Source: Prevotellaceae bacterium UBA6398 (GTDB lineage: Bacteria; Bacteroidota; Bacteroidia; Bacteroidales; Bacteroidaceae). From it: a stretch of 21,261 nt of DNA. The position numbers were made by a program, and so were the translations under genes. This document shows positions 1-7,663 of the stretch, piece after piece (positions within the stretch are counted from its first letter, which is position 1; each line of letters starts with the position of its first letter). The stretch lies in NCBI GenBank assembly GCA_002437495.1, contig DJQA01000014.1, positions 69,897-91,157 on the forward strand. The letters are read 5' to 3'. The notes under the pieces are model-generated. The model was not told the origin of the DNA. It saw only the letters and a program-made list of their open reading frames with translations, and searched no databases.

Positions 1-795
1 GCCCTCGTTCTTGTTTACTTCCTCGAAACGCTCCGCATGAATGCCCGACACCGCCACCGCCATGCCGCCAACGTCCATTACGAGCCTGCGGTCGCGCGAT
101 ATGCGGATAACATAGCCTTCAAGACCGGCATAATCGCCGGTTACGATGCGCAAAAGCGTGCGGTTCTTTGAATAGTAAACAAACGGGCGAAGCAGAAAGC
201 GAAGACGGTCGGGGTCGCTTTCTGCCACACGCATGAAAGTCTCCATCTGATTGCAGGGAATGGTTGCAACCCTGCCCGTGCTGCAATTACGGCACAGCCT
301 GTGAGATGGAAAGTTTTCATCAAGGTAGCTCTGGATTTCCCGGGGAGAACCCTGCATGAAAACAAGTCCGCTCACGGTGGGTTTCTCAACCCCACGCACT
401 CCGCCGCCGCTTTTATGGCGGGGAACATACCTTATGGTTTTATGAACAAAGTAGGTCAGACCGTCTTTTTTGAGTTGCGCCTCAACCGACTTAACCTTTG
501 TGTGGTGTATGAAAAGATAGCACCATGATAAAGGGTTGCGTTTTTCGGAATGCCCGGAGTTTTTTCCGGGGTTTACACAATCTTTTACAACATTATTGGA
601 AGAGACCGGGATTTCTTTCTTTGCGCCCTTAGCTTGTTTTGCGGCGTTCACTTCTGTACAAACCCCCACCTCTGAACCAAAAACCTTTTTTGGTTCAGAA
701 ACTTTTGCGCCCTTTGGAAATTCCTTGTTCCCCGATGTACGGGAACGCTGTATTTCGTCGGCTGTAGAAAGAGAAACCGCGCAATCCTGCTTCAA
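1..795 (-). CDS. UpxY/NusG-family transcription antiterminator (partial, runs off left edge)
   Basis: A frame on the minus strand is open from position 795 to the window edge. It encodes a NusG-N-like region beginning SWCYLFIHHTKVKSVEAQL, then a GLVFMQGS strand, a METFMRVAE segment typical of UpxY proteins, and a KOW-like part (RIVTGDYAGLEGYVIRI, then a segment with AVSGIHAERFEE). Members of this family bind RNA polymerase and suppress termination in long operons, often capsule or exopolysaccharide loci; such an operon would lie left of the window, which is inference. No ATG precedes the NusG domain. The in-frame stop is at 802-804, so translation would start at TTG (795) or GTG (651). Either choice leaves a Lys/Ser-rich, probably disordered N-terminal extension that most relatives lack. 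Family assignment is fairly sure; the start is not. Confidence 0.75.
   Translation of the reverse strand, partial: MKQDCAVSLSTADEIQRSRTSGNKEFPKGAKVSEPKKVFGSEVGVCTEVNAAKQAKGAKKEIPVSSNNVVKDCVNPGKNSGHSEKRNPLSWCYLFIHHTKVKSVEAQLKKDGLTYFVHKTIRYVPRHKSGGGVRGVEKPTVSGLVFMQGSPREIQSYLDENFPSHRLCRNCSTGRVATIPCNQMETFMRVAESDPDRLRFLLRPFVYYSKNRTLLRIVTGDYAGLEGYVIRISRDRRLVMDVGGMAVAVSGIHAERFEEVNKNEG
671..697. repeat. Perfect inverted repeat inside or just upstream of the UpxY-like gene
   Basis: TCTGAACCAAAAA and its exact reverse complement are separated by about three bases. If the gene uses the GTG at 651, the hairpin lies in the 5' leader about 20 nt before the start, next to a G-rich stretch that could act as a ribosome-binding site. 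If the TTG at 795 is used, the repeat is coding (SEPKKVFGSE). It may influence translation or be incidental. Confidence 0.45.
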
Positions 796-995
796 AGCCT
801 CTCAACTACTTTATGTTACTGTAGGCTGCCATCAACCGTGATAACGATGCCCGCTCCGCAATAACGTTGTCCATAGATTCGCACTTTTAGAGTGTTTGTC
901 ATCCCTGCCCGGGTGATTAAATGTTTACAATTCAAATATCATTTAATGTGTTGCATTTTTCACTTTCGGCGGTCTTTTTCTCTATCTCGTCAGTG

Positions 996-1016
996 CTGTT
1001 TTTTATAATAAAACAG
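996..1016. repeat. AT-rich hairpin, left member of a related pair
   Basis: CTGTTTT and AAAACAG arms flank a short AT-rich centre. The right half (ATAATAAAACAG) recurs exactly at 1177-1188 in the second hairpin. The two hairpins bracket the candidate UpxY promoter. Confidence 0.4.
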
Positions 1017-1026
1017 TATTCCATTG

Positions 1027-1058
1027 CAAAGATAATATTAATCTTTCACTTCGCGCAA
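1027..1058 (-). promoter_or_regulatory. Candidate Bacteroidota promoter for the UpxY-like gene
   Basis: Read on the minus strand, TATCTTTG (1034 to 1027) matches the -7 consensus TAnnTTTG. A TTG (1058 to 1056) lies 21 bp upstream as a -33 element. The predicted start of transcription is near 1020, leaving a leader of more than 200 nt. Long leaders are usual for UpxY-type operons, where the antiterminator acts on early elongation. Confidence 0.5.
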
Positions 1059-1166
1059 TTACTTATGGGAAAAACCCAATACATCCATGCTATCCTTAAT
1101 TTTTTGCAACATTTGCCATATTAACTCTTGGAAATAACATATTGCAGCAATATTTATCCGCATTCT

Positions 1167-1186
1167 TGTTTTATCATAATAAAACA
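1167..1186. repeat. AT-rich hairpin, right member of a related pair
   Basis: An eight-base-pair stem (TGTTTTAT with ATAAAACA) closes a four-base loop. It shares ATAATAAAACAG with the hairpin at 996-1016. Because both are near-palindromic, they are at once direct and inverted repeats of each other. Confidence 0.4.
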
Positions 1187-1382
1187 GAAGTATTAATAAT
1201 ATAGTCCGACCATTGTTTTATGTTCGCAAAAGCCGGGCTGTCGGCAAATTCCTGCGAATTTCTTTCAAAAGTTACCGGTTATTCCGGCATTAACATTAAA
1301 GTTCGGCATACGCGCAAAACATGCCCGCAAGGCAAAACAAACCCGCCACAAACCAACACGCGAAAAACCATATCGGAAACAA

Positions 1383-1449
1383 AAAAACCATGTCCTATGT
1401 AGGAAAAACTACATCAGACATAGGAAAAACCACATCAGACCTTTTTTTT
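1383..1449 (+). repeat. 21-bp tandem repeat element, copy A
   Basis: There are two full 21-bp units (1383-1403, 1404-1424) and a truncated third unit (1425-1441) ending CATCAGACC, followed by eight T (1442-1449) and GCC. A degenerate unit may precede it from 1363. Each unit begins with AAAAAC and holds a core like TACATCAGACATA. Copies B (7664-7747, reverse) and C (14605-14691) are the same family. The truncated last unit plus T-run is shared with copy C. About 31 bp beyond the T-run is TACAAAG (1480-1486), a heptamer also found at a similar distance beyond copies B and C. Confidence 0.85.
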
Positions 1450-1450
1450 G

Positions 1451-1487
1451 CCTTTGTAAGTGCTTGAAAAGCAAACCGCTACAAAGG
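1451..1487. repeat. Inverted repeat at the 3' end of repeat copy A
   Basis: CCTTTGTA (1451-1458) and TACAAAGG (1480-1487) can form an eight-base-pair stem with a long, partly pairing interior. No T-run follows on either strand in a position that would make it a standard terminator for the transporter gene. It appears to be part of the repeat element. Confidence 0.45.
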
Positions 1488-1548
1488 ACATTGGTTTTGA
1501 CACAAATTCGTAAAAATCAATACTTTATCTTTTTACGAAAACGGGTAA

Positions 1549-2559
1549 TTATTTCCCGTCTGCCGCCTGTTCGTTCTTTGCACCTGCATTTTGGCATTTG
1601 TCATGCCGCCAAAGCTGCCACGAGTTTATTATGTTCTGCCATATAACGTAGCTCCCCGGGGCAACGGCAGATATCGGAGACAGGTATGTTAGTGCCATCC
1701 AAATGGTAAAAGTAGTGTTTTTCTGCCCGAACGCCTGCCCCGCGCTTATGCGGTCCTCGCGGCTTCTGAACCCGCCAATAAACTTGCCGGTGGCAAACTT
1801 GAACACACATACCGCCAACGCCGCAATCACGAGTCCCGCCACAAGCATCATCCTGTCGAGATGGGCAAACACCACGCGCATTGTCATGCCGGTAACCATA
1901 ACAAGTGTTATGCCCCACGTATAGAAAGCCGCGTTTTTTAGCGATGTGATTTTTCTGTGCAACGGAGGAATGACGTATTTAACGAATTGCGCGAGAACAA
2001 ACGGCAGCACAAGCAACTGTGAAACCCTGAGCAACACCACCGAGAACGCCTCCACAACGTGTATTCCCGGCATGGGGTGGATTAGCGGGCATATCAGCGG
2101 CACAAGCAGCGCAGACAGCAGGTTGCTCTCAAGCGTATATGTTGTAAGCGACGCCGCGCTCCCGCCCAGCTTTCCCGTAACAACGGCGGCGGCGGTTGCC
2201 GTGGGACTCAAAAGGCACGCCAGCACGCCTTCGGCAACGAGTTCAGGAAACGAATAGGGTTTCATGAATTTAATGATTATGAACGCGCAGCCCAAACATA
2301 GCAGCGTTTGCAGCAAGAGCGTTGCCGCATGCCATGGGCGGGGCTTCATGTCGCGCACATTCATTTTGCAAAATGTAAAAAAAAGCGTGGCAAACACCGC
2401 AACGGGCATCAACGCCTCAACGAGCTTAAGGGCGGAATGCCTAAATGGAGCCAAAGCCCCTATGTTTGCGAACATGAGATAAAGAACGGTACCCGACACC
2501 ATGGCCGTGGGAAGCAGCCACATTTTAAGGAAACCAATTATACGGTTTATAACTTTCAT
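1549..2559 (-). CDS. BASS-family (bile acid:sodium symporter-like) transporter
   Basis: A 336-residue integral membrane protein with about nine or ten hydrophobic segments, the usual size for the BASS/SBF superfamily. Family-like features include a SPTATAAAVVTGKLGGSAA crossing region, the following TTYTLESNLLSALLVPL, and GQKNTTFTIWMALTYLSP near the C-terminus. Relatives move bile acids, pantothenate, ketoacids or other organic anions across the inner membrane, usually with Na+. The substrate here cannot be read from the sequence. I chose the ATG at 2559 (MKVINRIIGFLK) over a longer open frame starting at 2841, because the extra 94 residues are non-hydrophobic and overlap the divergent receptor gene. 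The gene is divergent from the TonB-dependent receptor, which suggests a shared solute or shared control, but this is inference. Confidence 0.8.
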   Translation of the reverse strand: MKVINRIIGFLKMWLLPTAMVSGTVLYLMFANIGALAPFRHSALKLVEALMPVAVFATLFFTFCKMNVRDMKPRPWHAATLLLQTLLCLGCAFIIIKFMKPYSFPELVAEGVLACLLSPTATAAAVVTGKLGGSAASLTTYTLESNLLSALLVPLICPLIHPMPGIHVVEAFSVVLLRVSQLLVLPFVLAQFVKYVIPPLHRKITSLKNAAFYTWGITLVMVTGMTMRVVFAHLDRMMLVAGLVIAALAVCVFKFATGKFIGGFRSREDRISAGQAFGQKNTTFTIWMALTYLSPISAVAPGSYVIWQNIINSWQLWRHDKCQNAGAKNEQAADGK

Positions 2560-2583
2560 CGTCAAAAACGCTTTATGTCGCTG

Positions 2584-2591
2584 CAAAAATA
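2584..2591 (-). promoter_or_regulatory. Candidate -7 element for the BASS transporter gene
   Basis: TATTTTTG on the minus strand fits TAnnTTTG and lies about 25 bp upstream of the ATG at 2559. No clear -33 TTTG is seen at the proper spacing, so this is a weak call. Confidence 0.35.
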
Positions 2592-2612
2592 CTCTGCCTT
2601 GACATATTTTAG

Positions 2613-2620
2613 TAATTTTG
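2613..2620 (+). promoter_or_regulatory. Candidate -7 element for the TonB-dependent receptor gene
   Basis: TAATTTTG matches TAnnTTTG and would start a leader of about 78 nt. It lies only about 20 bp from the divergent -7 element at 2584-2591, so the two promoters would overlap and could share one regulator. No TTTG is seen at -33. Confidence 0.4.
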
Positions 2621-2703
2621 TCGCGCATTTCAGTGCAAAACATCATAAAAACGCTTTGAAATGCAACATTTGGCATACACAAAGACGTTTTACAATATTC
2701 GTT

Positions 2704-4755
2704 ATGTTCAAACAACCATTCAAACAGGCACAGCCCGGAACGTTCAAACGCTTCTCGCGCAAGAACTACGCTTTGCTCACCTGCCTTCACCGCGAAGTGA
2801 GGATAGGCGTGCTGAGCGTTGCCACGCTCGGTGCAACGCAAAGTGTGCTCGCCCTTAACCCCGAGAGGGGATTTGACGGCGACACCATTGCAGAGCAGAG
2901 TCTTAGCGAGGCAACCGTAACGGCGAGTCGTGCCAAAATCGCTGCCGACAAGGCAGCACGCGTTGTAAGCGTCATAACCCGCGAGCAGATTGAGCGTGCG
3001 GGGGCGACGTCTGTCAACGATCTTCTTAAACTAACCGTGGGCGTGGATGTCCGACAGCGCGGCGGTTTTGGTGTACAGTCGGACATAAGCATCAACGGAG
3101 GCTCTTTTGACCAAATAACCGTGCTGCTGAACGGCGTATCGGTGAACAACCCGCAAACGGGACACCTTGTTTCCGATTTCTCGGTATCTCCCGATGAAAT
3201 AGAAAGGATAGAAATCCTCGAGGGGGCGGCGGGAAGGCTGTTCGGAAGCCAGGCTTTCAGCGGCGCAATAAATGTGGTTACCCGTAAAGTTGTTAAGAAC
3301 TCGCTCAGAGCCAATTTGGCAGCCGGCTCGTTCGGCACAGTGGGTGCAGGGGCAAACGCAGGGGTGAAAACCGGCGAATTTACGCATTTCGTTAGCGGGA
3401 ACTTCACGCGGAGCGACGGCGGAACGGAAAACAGCGCGTTCAATCTTGGCAATGCGTTCTATAGCGGAACATACAAGGGCAAGGACGCGGATGCAACGTG
3501 GCAGGCAGGGCTCGTGGCAAAGGAATACGGCGCAAACACTTTCTACAGCGCGGCATATCCCAACCAATGGGAGTCGAACACACGCATCATAGCCTCAGCC
3601 AAAGCCGAGACAAGGGGAAAAATACACCTTTCCCCGCAATTTTCATGGATAAGGTCAACCGATCACTTTGAGCTCATACATCGCTCGGCGCGTGGCGAGA
3701 ATTTCCACCGCAACGATGTTTTCTCAATCTCAGCAAACGCATGGACCGAATGGCTTTTGGGGCGCACGGCAATTGGCGCGGAACTGCGCAGCGAGAACAT
3801 AATATCGACAAACCTCGGTCGCCCGCTCGACTCTGCAAGATATGTGCAGGTGAACGGCCACAAAGGCAATTTCTACACCCACAGCGACCACCGCACAGAC
3901 ATTAACTATTTTGTGGAACACAGCGTGGTTGCCGGAGCGTTCACCTTCTCCGCAGGAATGCTTGTAAACCGCAACACGGCAGTTGACGAAAAATTCCGAC
4001 TGTACCCCGGCATTGATATAAGCTGCCGCCCCGGAGGCGGTTTCCGGCTTTTCGCATCATGGAACAAGGCAATGAGGCTGCCCACATTCACAGACCTTTA
4101 CTATAAAAGCCCTACACAGGAAGGCAACGTGGGACTCAGGCCCGAAAAGGTAAGCTCGGCCAAAATCGGCGCGGAATGGCGCAACGTCTGGGCTGAAGCC
4201 TCGCTACAAGGATACTTCAACCGCGGCACCGACATGATAGATTGGGTTATGTATTCGGCAGACGACATTTACCACTCGGCAAACTTCAAGCTCGACAACT
4301 GCGGTTTTTCCGCCAACGCCGCCGCAGATTTTCGCAATCTTCTGAATGCAGACTTCCCCATAGGGCGCGTTTCGCTGGCATACGCATACATACACCAGAA
4401 CAAGAAAGACGGGAAAGGCGTTTACCGTTCAAACTATGCCATGGAGTATTTGCGCCACAAGTTTGTGGCTACTCTCGACCACAAAATCGTTTCCCGGCTC
4501 ACGGCCTCCTGGTCGATGCGCTGGCAAAAGCGCGAGGGTACATACATAAGCTATTCCGGCGTACAGAATGAGGGAACACTGAAGGAATATCCCTCGTATG
4601 CGCTGCTCAACTTGAAACTTAGCTGGAAGCAGCCGCACTACGAGATATTTGCCACCGCCGACAACCTTACGGCTCGCAAATACCGCGACTTCGGCAGCAT
4701 AGTTCAGCCGCGATGCTGGGCAATGGCGGGCGCGAAGATCGATTTGGATTTGTAA
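2704..4755 (+). CDS. TonB-dependent outer membrane receptor (BtuB-like small-solute class)
   Basis: A 683-residue protein counted from ATG 2704. A basic N-terminus leads into a hydrophobic signal segment (about residues 32-50, ending QSVLA). A TonB-box-like EATVTA (69-74) follows, then a plug domain (about 75-195) with ITREQIERAGATSVNDLL, INGGSFDQITVLLNGVSVNN and IERIEILEGAAGRLFGS. The rest has the alternating pattern of a 22-stranded barrel. It lacks the N-terminal carboxypeptidase-like domain of SusC proteins, and no SusD partner is adjacent, so a cofactor, metal-chelate or other small ligand is more likely than a glycan. BtuB similarity is in architecture only; no cobalamin riboswitch was found upstream. 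The open frame extends back to 2308, but that part is antisense to the transporter gene and is not expected to be coding. Confidence 0.88.
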   Translation: MFKQPFKQAQPGTFKRFSRKNYALLTCLHREVRIGVLSVATLGATQSVLALNPERGFDGDTIAEQSLSEATVTASRAKIAADKAARVVSVITREQIERAGATSVNDLLKLTVGVDVRQRGGFGVQSDISINGGSFDQITVLLNGVSVNNPQTGHLVSDFSVSPDEIERIEILEGAAGRLFGSQAFSGAINVVTRKVVKNSLRANLAAGSFGTVGAGANAGVKTGEFTHFVSGNFTRSDGGTENSAFNLGNAFYSGTYKGKDADATWQAGLVAKEYGANTFYSAAYPNQWESNTRIIASAKAETRGKIHLSPQFSWIRSTDHFELIHRSARGENFHRNDVFSISANAWTEWLLGRTAIGAELRSENIISTNLGRPLDSARYVQVNGHKGNFYTHSDHRTDINYFVEHSVVAGAFTFSAGMLVNRNTAVDEKFRLYPGIDISCRPGGGFRLFASWNKAMRLPTFTDLYYKSPTQEGNVGLRPEKVSSAKIGAEWRNVWAEASLQGYFNRGTDMIDWVMYSADDIYHSANFKLDNCGFSANAAADFRNLLNADFPIGRVSLAYAYIHQNKKDGKGVYRSNYAMEYLRHKFVATLDHKIVSRLTASWSMRWQKREGTYISYSGVQNEGTLKEYPSYALLNLKLSWKQPHYEIFATADNLTARKYRDFGSIVQPRCWAMAGAKIDLDL

Positions 4756-4773
4756 GCCAAGCCACAACGCAAA

Positions 4774-4810
4774 AAAAGCCGGACACCTTGCATTAAGATG
4801 TCCGGCTTTT
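4774..4810. terminator. Bidirectional intrinsic terminator between the receptor gene and clpB
   Basis: A 12-bp perfect stem (AAAAGCCGGACA, 4774-4785, with TGTCCGGCTTTT, 4799-4810) has a 13-nt loop. In the plus direction TTTT and then GCCTTTTT follow. In the minus direction the stem runs into seven T. It lies between two convergent stop codons (4755 and 4838) and can serve both genes. Confidence 0.85.
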
Positions 4811-4837
4811 GCCTTTTTCAGCGGGATAGGAATTTTG

Positions 4838-7441
4838 TCAGCCCCTATTGCTGAATATTAGTTTTCCGTCTTTTGCATCGACTATGATGGGTTTCGTGCG
4901 ATCCACCTCGCCGGCAATAAGTTTTTTGCTCAAATCGTTAAGCAGCATTCTTTGCAGTGCCCTCTTCACCGGACGTGCACCGAACTCCGGGTCGTAACCC
5001 TCGTCTGCTATAAGCTGTACGGCGTTTTCGGTAACTTCGAGTTTCACTTCCTGGGATGCCAACAATTTTTTTATGCCGGCAATCTGTAGGTTCACAATCT
5101 GCCTTATCTGATCCTTCTTCAAAGGACGGAACATTATAATCTCGTCTATTCGGTTGAGGAACTCCGGGCGGATGGTTTTCTTAAGCATTTCCAACACATG
5201 AGTCTTAGTATCCTCAACAGTTTTCTCGTATTCCGCTCCGCTGTCGTTTTTAAGTGCATCGAATTTGCTTTGTATGTACTGGCTTCCGAGGTTTGAGGTC
5301 ATTATTATAATGGTGTTCTTGAAATTCACCACACGACCTTTGTTGTCGGTAAGCCTTCCATCATCGAGCACTTGAAGAAGGATGTTGAACACATCGGGAT
5401 GAGCCTTTTCGATTTCATCGAACAGCACCACGGAATAAGGTTTGCGCCTTACAGCCTCGGTAAGCTGACCGCCCTCATCGTATCCGACGTATCCCGGAGG
5501 CGCACCCACAAGGCGTGAAACACTGAACTTTTCCTGATACTCGCTCATGTCTATACGAGTCATCATGTTCTCATCGTTGAACAGGTATTCGGCAAGAGCC
5601 TTTGCAAGCTCGGTTTTACCCACACCTGTTGTGCCGAGGAATATGAACGAGCCTATAGGACGGCGCGGGTCTTGCAGCCCGGCGCGCGAACGTCTGACGG
5701 CATCGGCAACGGCTGTTATTGCCTCGTCTTGCCCAATAACTCTCTTATGAAGCTCCTCTTCGAGATGCAAAAGCTTGTCGCGCTCGCTTTGCAGCATACG
5801 ACTCACGGGTATTCCCGTCCAGCGGCTCACAACATCGGCAATGTCATCGGGAGTTACCTCCTCCTTTATTATTGCCGCCCCGCCCTGGCGTTTTTTCAAG
5901 TCCTCGTGCAGTTTTTCGTTCTCGTCGTTCAGAGCCTTAATCTTGCCGTAGCGAATTTCTGCCACCTTGCCATAGTCGCCGTTGCGTTCGGCCTTGTCGG
6001 CCTCGAACTTCAACTGCTCTATCATCGATTTGTTGCTCTGAATTTTGGCTATAACCTCTTTTTCAGCGTTCCATTTTGAGCGATAGTCGGCTGCTTTCTC
6101 CTTTATTTCGGCTATTTCCTTGTTGAGCTGCGAAAGTTTTGCATCGTTCTGCTCGCGCTTTATGGCCTCGCGCTCTATCTCAAGCTGCTTCTCCTTTCTT
6201 GTTAGCTCATCAAGTTCCTCGGGCATCGAGTCGCGCTCGATGCGCAACTTGGCGGCAGCCTCGTCCATAAGGTCTATGGCCTTATCGGGCAGGAAACGGT
6301 CGGAAATATAGCGGTCTGACAGTTTTACTGCGGCAATAACGGCATCGTCTTGAATACGCACATGATGGTGGTTCTCGTATTTCTCCTTTATGCCTCGCAG
6401 AATGGAAATGGAATCCTCTACGCTCGGCTCGTCAACCATCACCGTTTGGAAACGGCGTTCAAGAGCCTTGTCCTTTTCGAAATACTTTTGATACTCGTCA
6501 AGGGTGGTTGCGCCAATGCTCCTTAGTTCACCACGCGCAAGAGCCGGTTTCAGTATGTTGGCGGCATCCATTGCGCCATCGCCTTTTCCGGCGCCCACAA
6601 GCGTGTGTATTTCGTCTATGAACAATATTATGCGACCGTCGGAATGGGTAACTTCGTTTATAACGGATTTAAGCCGTTCCTCAAACTCGCCTTTGTATTT
6701 TGCACCGGCAACGAGCGCACCCATGTCAAGCGAATACACTTCCTTATCCTTGAGGTTTTCGGGCACATCGCCACGCATTATCCTCTCGGCAAGTCCCTCT
6801 ACTATTGCGGTTTTACCGGTACCCGGCTCACCGATAAGTATAGGGTTGTTTTTGGTGCGCCGCGAAAGTATTTGCAACACCCTCCTTATTTCTTCATCGC
6901 GTCCTATAACGGGGTCGAGTTTTCCCTGACGGGCAGCCTCAACAAGGTTGCGGGCGTATTTAGACAGCGACTGGTAAGTGTCCTCGCTCGATTTTGAGTT
7001 TACTTTCCTTCCGCCGCGAAGTTCGTTAACCGCAGCCTTTAGGTTTGCGTCATTCACTCCCGCGTCTTTAAGAATTTGAGCCGCACTGCCAGTACTCTCG
7101 ACAATGGCCTCGAGTATGGTTTCTATGCCCACAAACTCATCGCCGTTGCGGTTTGCCATATCTTCGGCCTTTAGCAGCACACTATTGGCTTCGGAACTAA
7201 GATAGGGCTCGCCGCCCGTAACGCGCGGCAAGTGGGAAATCTCAGCCTCCACACTCTCGGCTACGCCTTCCGGCCTCACTCCGAGCTTGTTGAAAACGTA
7301 ATTGGTTACGTTTTCGCCCGATTTCAGCACTCCTGCCAACAGGTGCACCGTCTCTATGGCCTGCTGACCATGTCGCCGCGCACTATCGATGGCATTGTTG
7401 ATTGCCTCTTGAGCTTTGATTGTAAATTTTTCGAAGTCCAT
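4838..7441 (-). CDS. clpB: ClpB disaggregase (Hsp100 AAA+ chaperone)
   Basis: An 867-residue protein of normal family length. It has a Clp N-terminal repeat domain (about 1-145) and a first AAA+ module with Walker A GEPGTGKT (204-211) and Walker B IILFIDEIH (271-279). The long coiled-coil middle domain (about 400-520), which separates ClpB from ClpA/C, follows. The second AAA+ module has Walker A GTTGVGKT (603-610), Walker B VVLFDEIEKA (671-680) and sensor-2 GARPVKRA (821-828). With DnaK/DnaJ/GrpE, ClpB threads aggregated proteins through its hexameric pore in the cytoplasm using ATP. No ClpP-binding IGF/L loop is expected in ClpB and I did not notice one. It is monocistronic here and convergent with the receptor gene. 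No CIRCE element was seen upstream. Confidence 0.98.
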   Translation of the reverse strand: MDFEKFTIKAQEAINNAIDSARRHGQQAIETVHLLAGVLKSGENVTNYVFNKLGVRPEGVAESVEAEISHLPRVTGGEPYLSSEANSVLLKAEDMANRNGDEFVGIETILEAIVESTGSAAQILKDAGVNDANLKAAVNELRGGRKVNSKSSEDTYQSLSKYARNLVEAARQGKLDPVIGRDEEIRRVLQILSRRTKNNPILIGEPGTGKTAIVEGLAERIMRGDVPENLKDKEVYSLDMGALVAGAKYKGEFEERLKSVINEVTHSDGRIILFIDEIHTLVGAGKGDGAMDAANILKPALARGELRSIGATTLDEYQKYFEKDKALERRFQTVMVDEPSVEDSISILRGIKEKYENHHHVRIQDDAVIAAVKLSDRYISDRFLPDKAIDLMDEAAAKLRIERDSMPEELDELTRKEKQLEIEREAIKREQNDAKLSQLNKEIAEIKEKAADYRSKWNAEKEVIAKIQSNKSMIEQLKFEADKAERNGDYGKVAEIRYGKIKALNDENEKLHEDLKKRQGGAAIIKEEVTPDDIADVVSRWTGIPVSRMLQSERDKLLHLEEELHKRVIGQDEAITAVADAVRRSRAGLQDPRRPIGSFIFLGTTGVGKTELAKALAEYLFNDENMMTRIDMSEYQEKFSVSRLVGAPPGYVGYDEGGQLTEAVRRKPYSVVLFDEIEKAHPDVFNILLQVLDDGRLTDNKGRVVNFKNTIIIMTSNLGSQYIQSKFDALKNDSGAEYEKTVEDTKTHVLEMLKKTIRPEFLNRIDEIIMFRPLKKDQIRQIVNLQIAGIKKLLASQEVKLEVTENAVQLIADEGYDPEFGARPVKRALQRMLLNDLSKKLIAGEVDRTKPIIVDAKDGKLIFSNRG

Positions 7442-7482
7442 ATCTTTTATCTTATCGTTTCGTATTATTTTTTATTTTACTC

Positions 7483-7490
7483 CAAAAATA
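7483..7490 (-). promoter_or_regulatory. Candidate -7 element of the clpB promoter
   Basis: TATTTTTG on the minus strand matches TAnnTTTG, about 42 bp upstream of the clpB ATG. A TTTG (7507 to 7504) lies upstream but at only 13 bp spacing, shorter than the usual 19-21, so a -33 element is uncertain. A stress sigma factor could use a different site. Confidence 0.4.
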
Positions 7491-7561
7491 TCAAACAGTT
7501 TGCCAAACTCCGAAACTGACATTTTGACACCCGCACGCGCGCCGGCAGCCAAAAACAACGC

Positions 7562-7582
7562 CCGATATGATTAGGATATCGG
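7562..7582. repeat. Dyad CCGATAT-N7-ATATCGG upstream of clpB
   Basis: Perfect seven-base arms are separated by seven bases, about 75 bp upstream of the candidate clpB -7 element. This is the size of a typical dimeric regulator site, but no known operator is recognised. No T-run follows, so it is not a terminator. Confidence 0.35.
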
Positions 7583-7663
7583 TAAACGCCGGTTTTCTGC
7601 AACTTGCGCCATTTCAGACACTCTTTGTATCTTCTTATCACTCTGAGGTTTGCAACTGCGGAA

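Larger units (their letters stand above)
796..1548. other. Intergenic region between the UpxY-like gene and the BASS transporter gene
   Basis: About 750 bp without a convincing gene. It is AT-rich in the middle (about 920-1210). It holds a candidate minus-strand promoter (1027-1058), two related AT-rich hairpins (996-1016 and 1167-1186), the first copy of the 21-bp tandem repeat (1383-1449) and a small inverted repeat (1451-1487). Short open frames here have no recognisable domains and look like chance. The stretch 1190-1360 shows nothing I can name. Confidence 0.6.

Noticed and set aside
301..841. Plus-strand open frames opposite the UpxY-like gene
   Set aside because: They are antisense to a frame with clear NusG/UpxY features and show no domain of their own.
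921..1124. Short hydrophobic plus-strand frame (67 codons)
   Set aside because: AT-rich DNA readily gives Phe/Ile-rich frames. There is no start context and it overlaps the candidate promoter and hairpins.
1383..1449. CRISPR array at the 21-bp repeats
   Set aside because: Units are directly adjacent with no spacers, and no cas genes are present.
2308..2703. Upstream extension of the TonB-dependent receptor frame
   Set aside because: It overlaps the transporter gene on the other strand and the divergent promoters. A proper signal peptide begins only after ATG 2704.
2560..2703. Cobalamin or TPP riboswitch for the receptor gene
   Set aside because: The region is too short for a cobalamin riboswitch, and neither the B12 box nor the THI box core was found.
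2560..2841. Upstream extension of the transporter frame
   Set aside because: The added 94 residues have no membrane segments and are antisense to the receptor's signal peptide region.
7442..7560. CIRCE (HrcA) operator for clpB
   Set aside because: No TTAGCACTC-N9-GAGTGCTAA-like sequence is present.
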